Part shown: one piece after another, positions 21,014 through 22,107 of the stretch
Numbering within the stretch: the stretch's first letter is position 1
Layout: the number at the start of each line of letters is the position of its first letter
Origin: Chloroflexota bacterium
Lineage (GTDB): Bacteria > Chloroflexota > Dehalococcoidia > UBA3495
Direction of reading: 5' to 3'
DNA: 22,107 nt
NCBI GenBank assembly: GCA_022563275.1
Contig: JADFNR010000056.1
Span: 1 to 22,107 of the forward strand
Made by a program: the position numbers and the translations under genes
The notes under the pieces: generated by a model
Told to the model about the DNA's origin: nothing
Database searches by the model: none
The model's input: the letters and a program-made list of their open reading frames with translations, nothing else

Positions 21014-22107
21014 ATGAAAGGCCGAGTGGTAGTCTGCAAGGAATACGGCAAACCCTTCGTGATCGAAGAGTATGAGGTCCCGGAGCCTGCTCCAGGCGCG
21101 GTCATACTCCGCATGACCCAGGCCGGAATCTGCGGTTCCGACCTGCACACCTGGCGCGGGGACCAGACCCAGGAAAACCTGCCCATACCGCCCACGGGCC
21201 GGGCCATGGGACATGAGGGCACCGGAGTGGTGGAGGTGCTGGGAGACGGGATCGAGACCGACACCGCCGGAGCGCCCATCGAGAAGGGAGACCGGGTGAT
21301 CTACGCGGCCGTCTTCCCCTGCTACCATTGCCGCCAATGCCTGAAGGGCAACACCAACTGGTGCATGAACCGGAACTATCCCGCCGCCGGCGTCTGGCCC
21401 TATTTCGTCGCCACCTATTCCGATTACCTCTACCTGCCGGCCCGGCATCCCTTCTTCAAGGTGCCGGACGAGCTGGACGACAATATCCTGGGGCCGGTGA
21501 ACTGCGCCATGGGCACGGTCACCACCGGGCTGATACGGGCCCAAGCCGGCGAGGGCGATTACGTGGTGATCCAAGGCGCCGGAGGACTGGGCCTCCACGC
21601 CACCGCCATGGCCAAGGAGATGGGCGCCGACCGGGTGATCGTCCTGGACCGCCTGGAGAACCGCCTGCAATTGGCCGAGGAATTCGGCGCCGACTACACC
21701 ATCAACATCGAAGAATTCAACACCCCGGAGACCAGGCTCAGCCGGGTCAAGGAACTGACCGACGGCCGCGGCGCCGACGTGGTGATGGAGTTGGTGGGCC
21801 GGGCCGAACTGCTCAAGGAAGGCATCGACATGCTCAGCAACGGCGGCACCTTCGTTGAGATCGGCGACATCGTGCGGGGCCGGGAAGTATCAATCGACCC
21901 ATCCAAGCTGCTCACCGGCAAGAGCATCATCGGCTCGCTGATGTACAAGCCTGAACTGCTGCCCAGGCTGCTAAACTTCTTGGTCCGCAAACAGGACGTT
22001 CTACCCTTCCACAAGATCGTTTCCCACACGTTCCCTCTGGCCGAGGTCAACGATGCTTTTGCTCAGGCGGAGTGGGACCAGACCCAGACCCCCATCACCA
22101 GGGCCAT
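21014..22107 (+). CDS. Zinc-dependent alcohol dehydrogenase (3'-partial)
   Basis: The frame runs 364 codons from the ATG at 21014 to the window edge without a stop; it probably lacks only a few C-terminal residues, as medium-chain dehydrogenases are about 350-380 aa. AGGAGG lies 5 nt upstream. The catalytic zinc set is present: C40 (GICGSD), H67-E68 (MGHEGTG) and probably C164 (NCAMGT). A full structural zinc site is made by C103, C106, C109 and C117 (C-x2-C-x2-C-x7-C). The Rossmann motif GAGGLG is at 188-193. It resembles the L-threonine/butanediol dehydrogenase branch and would use NAD(P)+ to oxidise a secondary alcohol; the exact substrate is unknown. The preceding 288-nt gap is AT-rich. 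Confidence 0.9.
   Translation, partial: MKGRVVVCKEYGKPFVIEEYEVPEPAPGAVILRMTQAGICGSDLHTWRGDQTQENLPIPPTGRAMGHEGTGVVEVLGDGIETDTAGAPIEKGDRVIYAAVFPCYHCRQCLKGNTNWCMNRNYPAAGVWPYFVATYSDYLYLPARHPFFKVPDELDDNILGPVNCAMGTVTTGLIRAQAGEGDYVVIQGAGGLGLHATAMAKEMGADRVIVLDRLENRLQLAEEFGADYTINIEEFNTPETRLSRVKELTDGRGADVVMELVGRAELLKEGIDMLSNGGTFVEIGDIVRGREVSIDPSKLLTGKSIIGSLMYKPELLPRLLNFLVRKQDVLPFHKIVSHTFPLAEVNDAFAQAEWDQTQTPITRA

Overview
The window is GC-rich (roughly 60 percent by eye) and gene-dense, with short intergenic gaps, leaderless or Shine-Dalgarno starts, and many enzymes of oxidative and aromatic catabolism. DUF2851 and DUF429 proteins, a PIG-L deacetylase, an LLM flavin oxidoreductase, a hydantoinase/oxoprolinase and a lipoprotein with a long Thr/Ala/Pro linker together resemble environmental Chloroflexota (SAR202 or Dehalococcoidia-like lineages). 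That placement is an inference from gene content; there is no rRNA or marker gene here. I see no CRISPR array, insertion sequence, phage gene or convincing tRNA.

Layout. 1-828 (-): 5' part of a hydantoinase/oxoprolinase gene. 829-1145: divergent control region with a near-consensus promoter and a long leader. 1146-2726 (+): four-domain rhodanese. 2761-4822 (-): a two-gene unit, UlaG-like metallo-beta-lactamase-fold hydrolase followed by an MFS transporter broken by one in-frame TGA. 4991-6304 (+): DUF2851 protein, ending at a bidirectional terminator. 6356-8598 (-): DUF429 protein followed by three paralogous single-domain cupins. 8719-9579 (+): oxaloacetate decarboxylase-like enzyme and a second bidirectional terminator. 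9655-11244 (-): amidohydrolase lipoprotein. 11464-11895 (+): small Cys-containing lipoprotein. 12083-12472 (+): VOC protein, convergent with a PIG-L deacetylase (12507-13367, -). 13707-14678 (+): LigB-type dioxygenase. 14917-15999 (+): LLM oxidoreductase. 16238-16981 (-): Cof-like HAD phosphatase. 17120-17575 (-): VOC extradiol dioxygenase-like protein. 17740-19194 (-): HpaB-family monooxygenase. 19468-20358 (+): double-domain universal stress protein. 20507-20725 (-): small membrane protein. 21014-end (+): zinc alcohol dehydrogenase, cut by the window edge.

How the genes may work together. HpaB-type hydroxylation, extradiol cleavage (VOC and LigB types), a flavin-dependent LLM enzyme, an oxaloacetate decarboxylase-like enzyme and dehydrogenases suggest a dispersed set for degrading oxygenated aromatic or other recalcitrant organic compounds. 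The genes are mostly in single units with their own promoters, so they are not one operon. Several promoters share the form TTGACA-17 nt-TACA(C/A)T.

The points most worth a second look are: the TGA at a position where related MFS proteins are expected to have Cys, with a small hairpin just downstream; the triplicated cupins; the LigB protein with Gln where the second metal-binding His is expected; the structured leader before the rhodanese; and a family of inverted 'CCGTAGG.GCGGGT' repeats.
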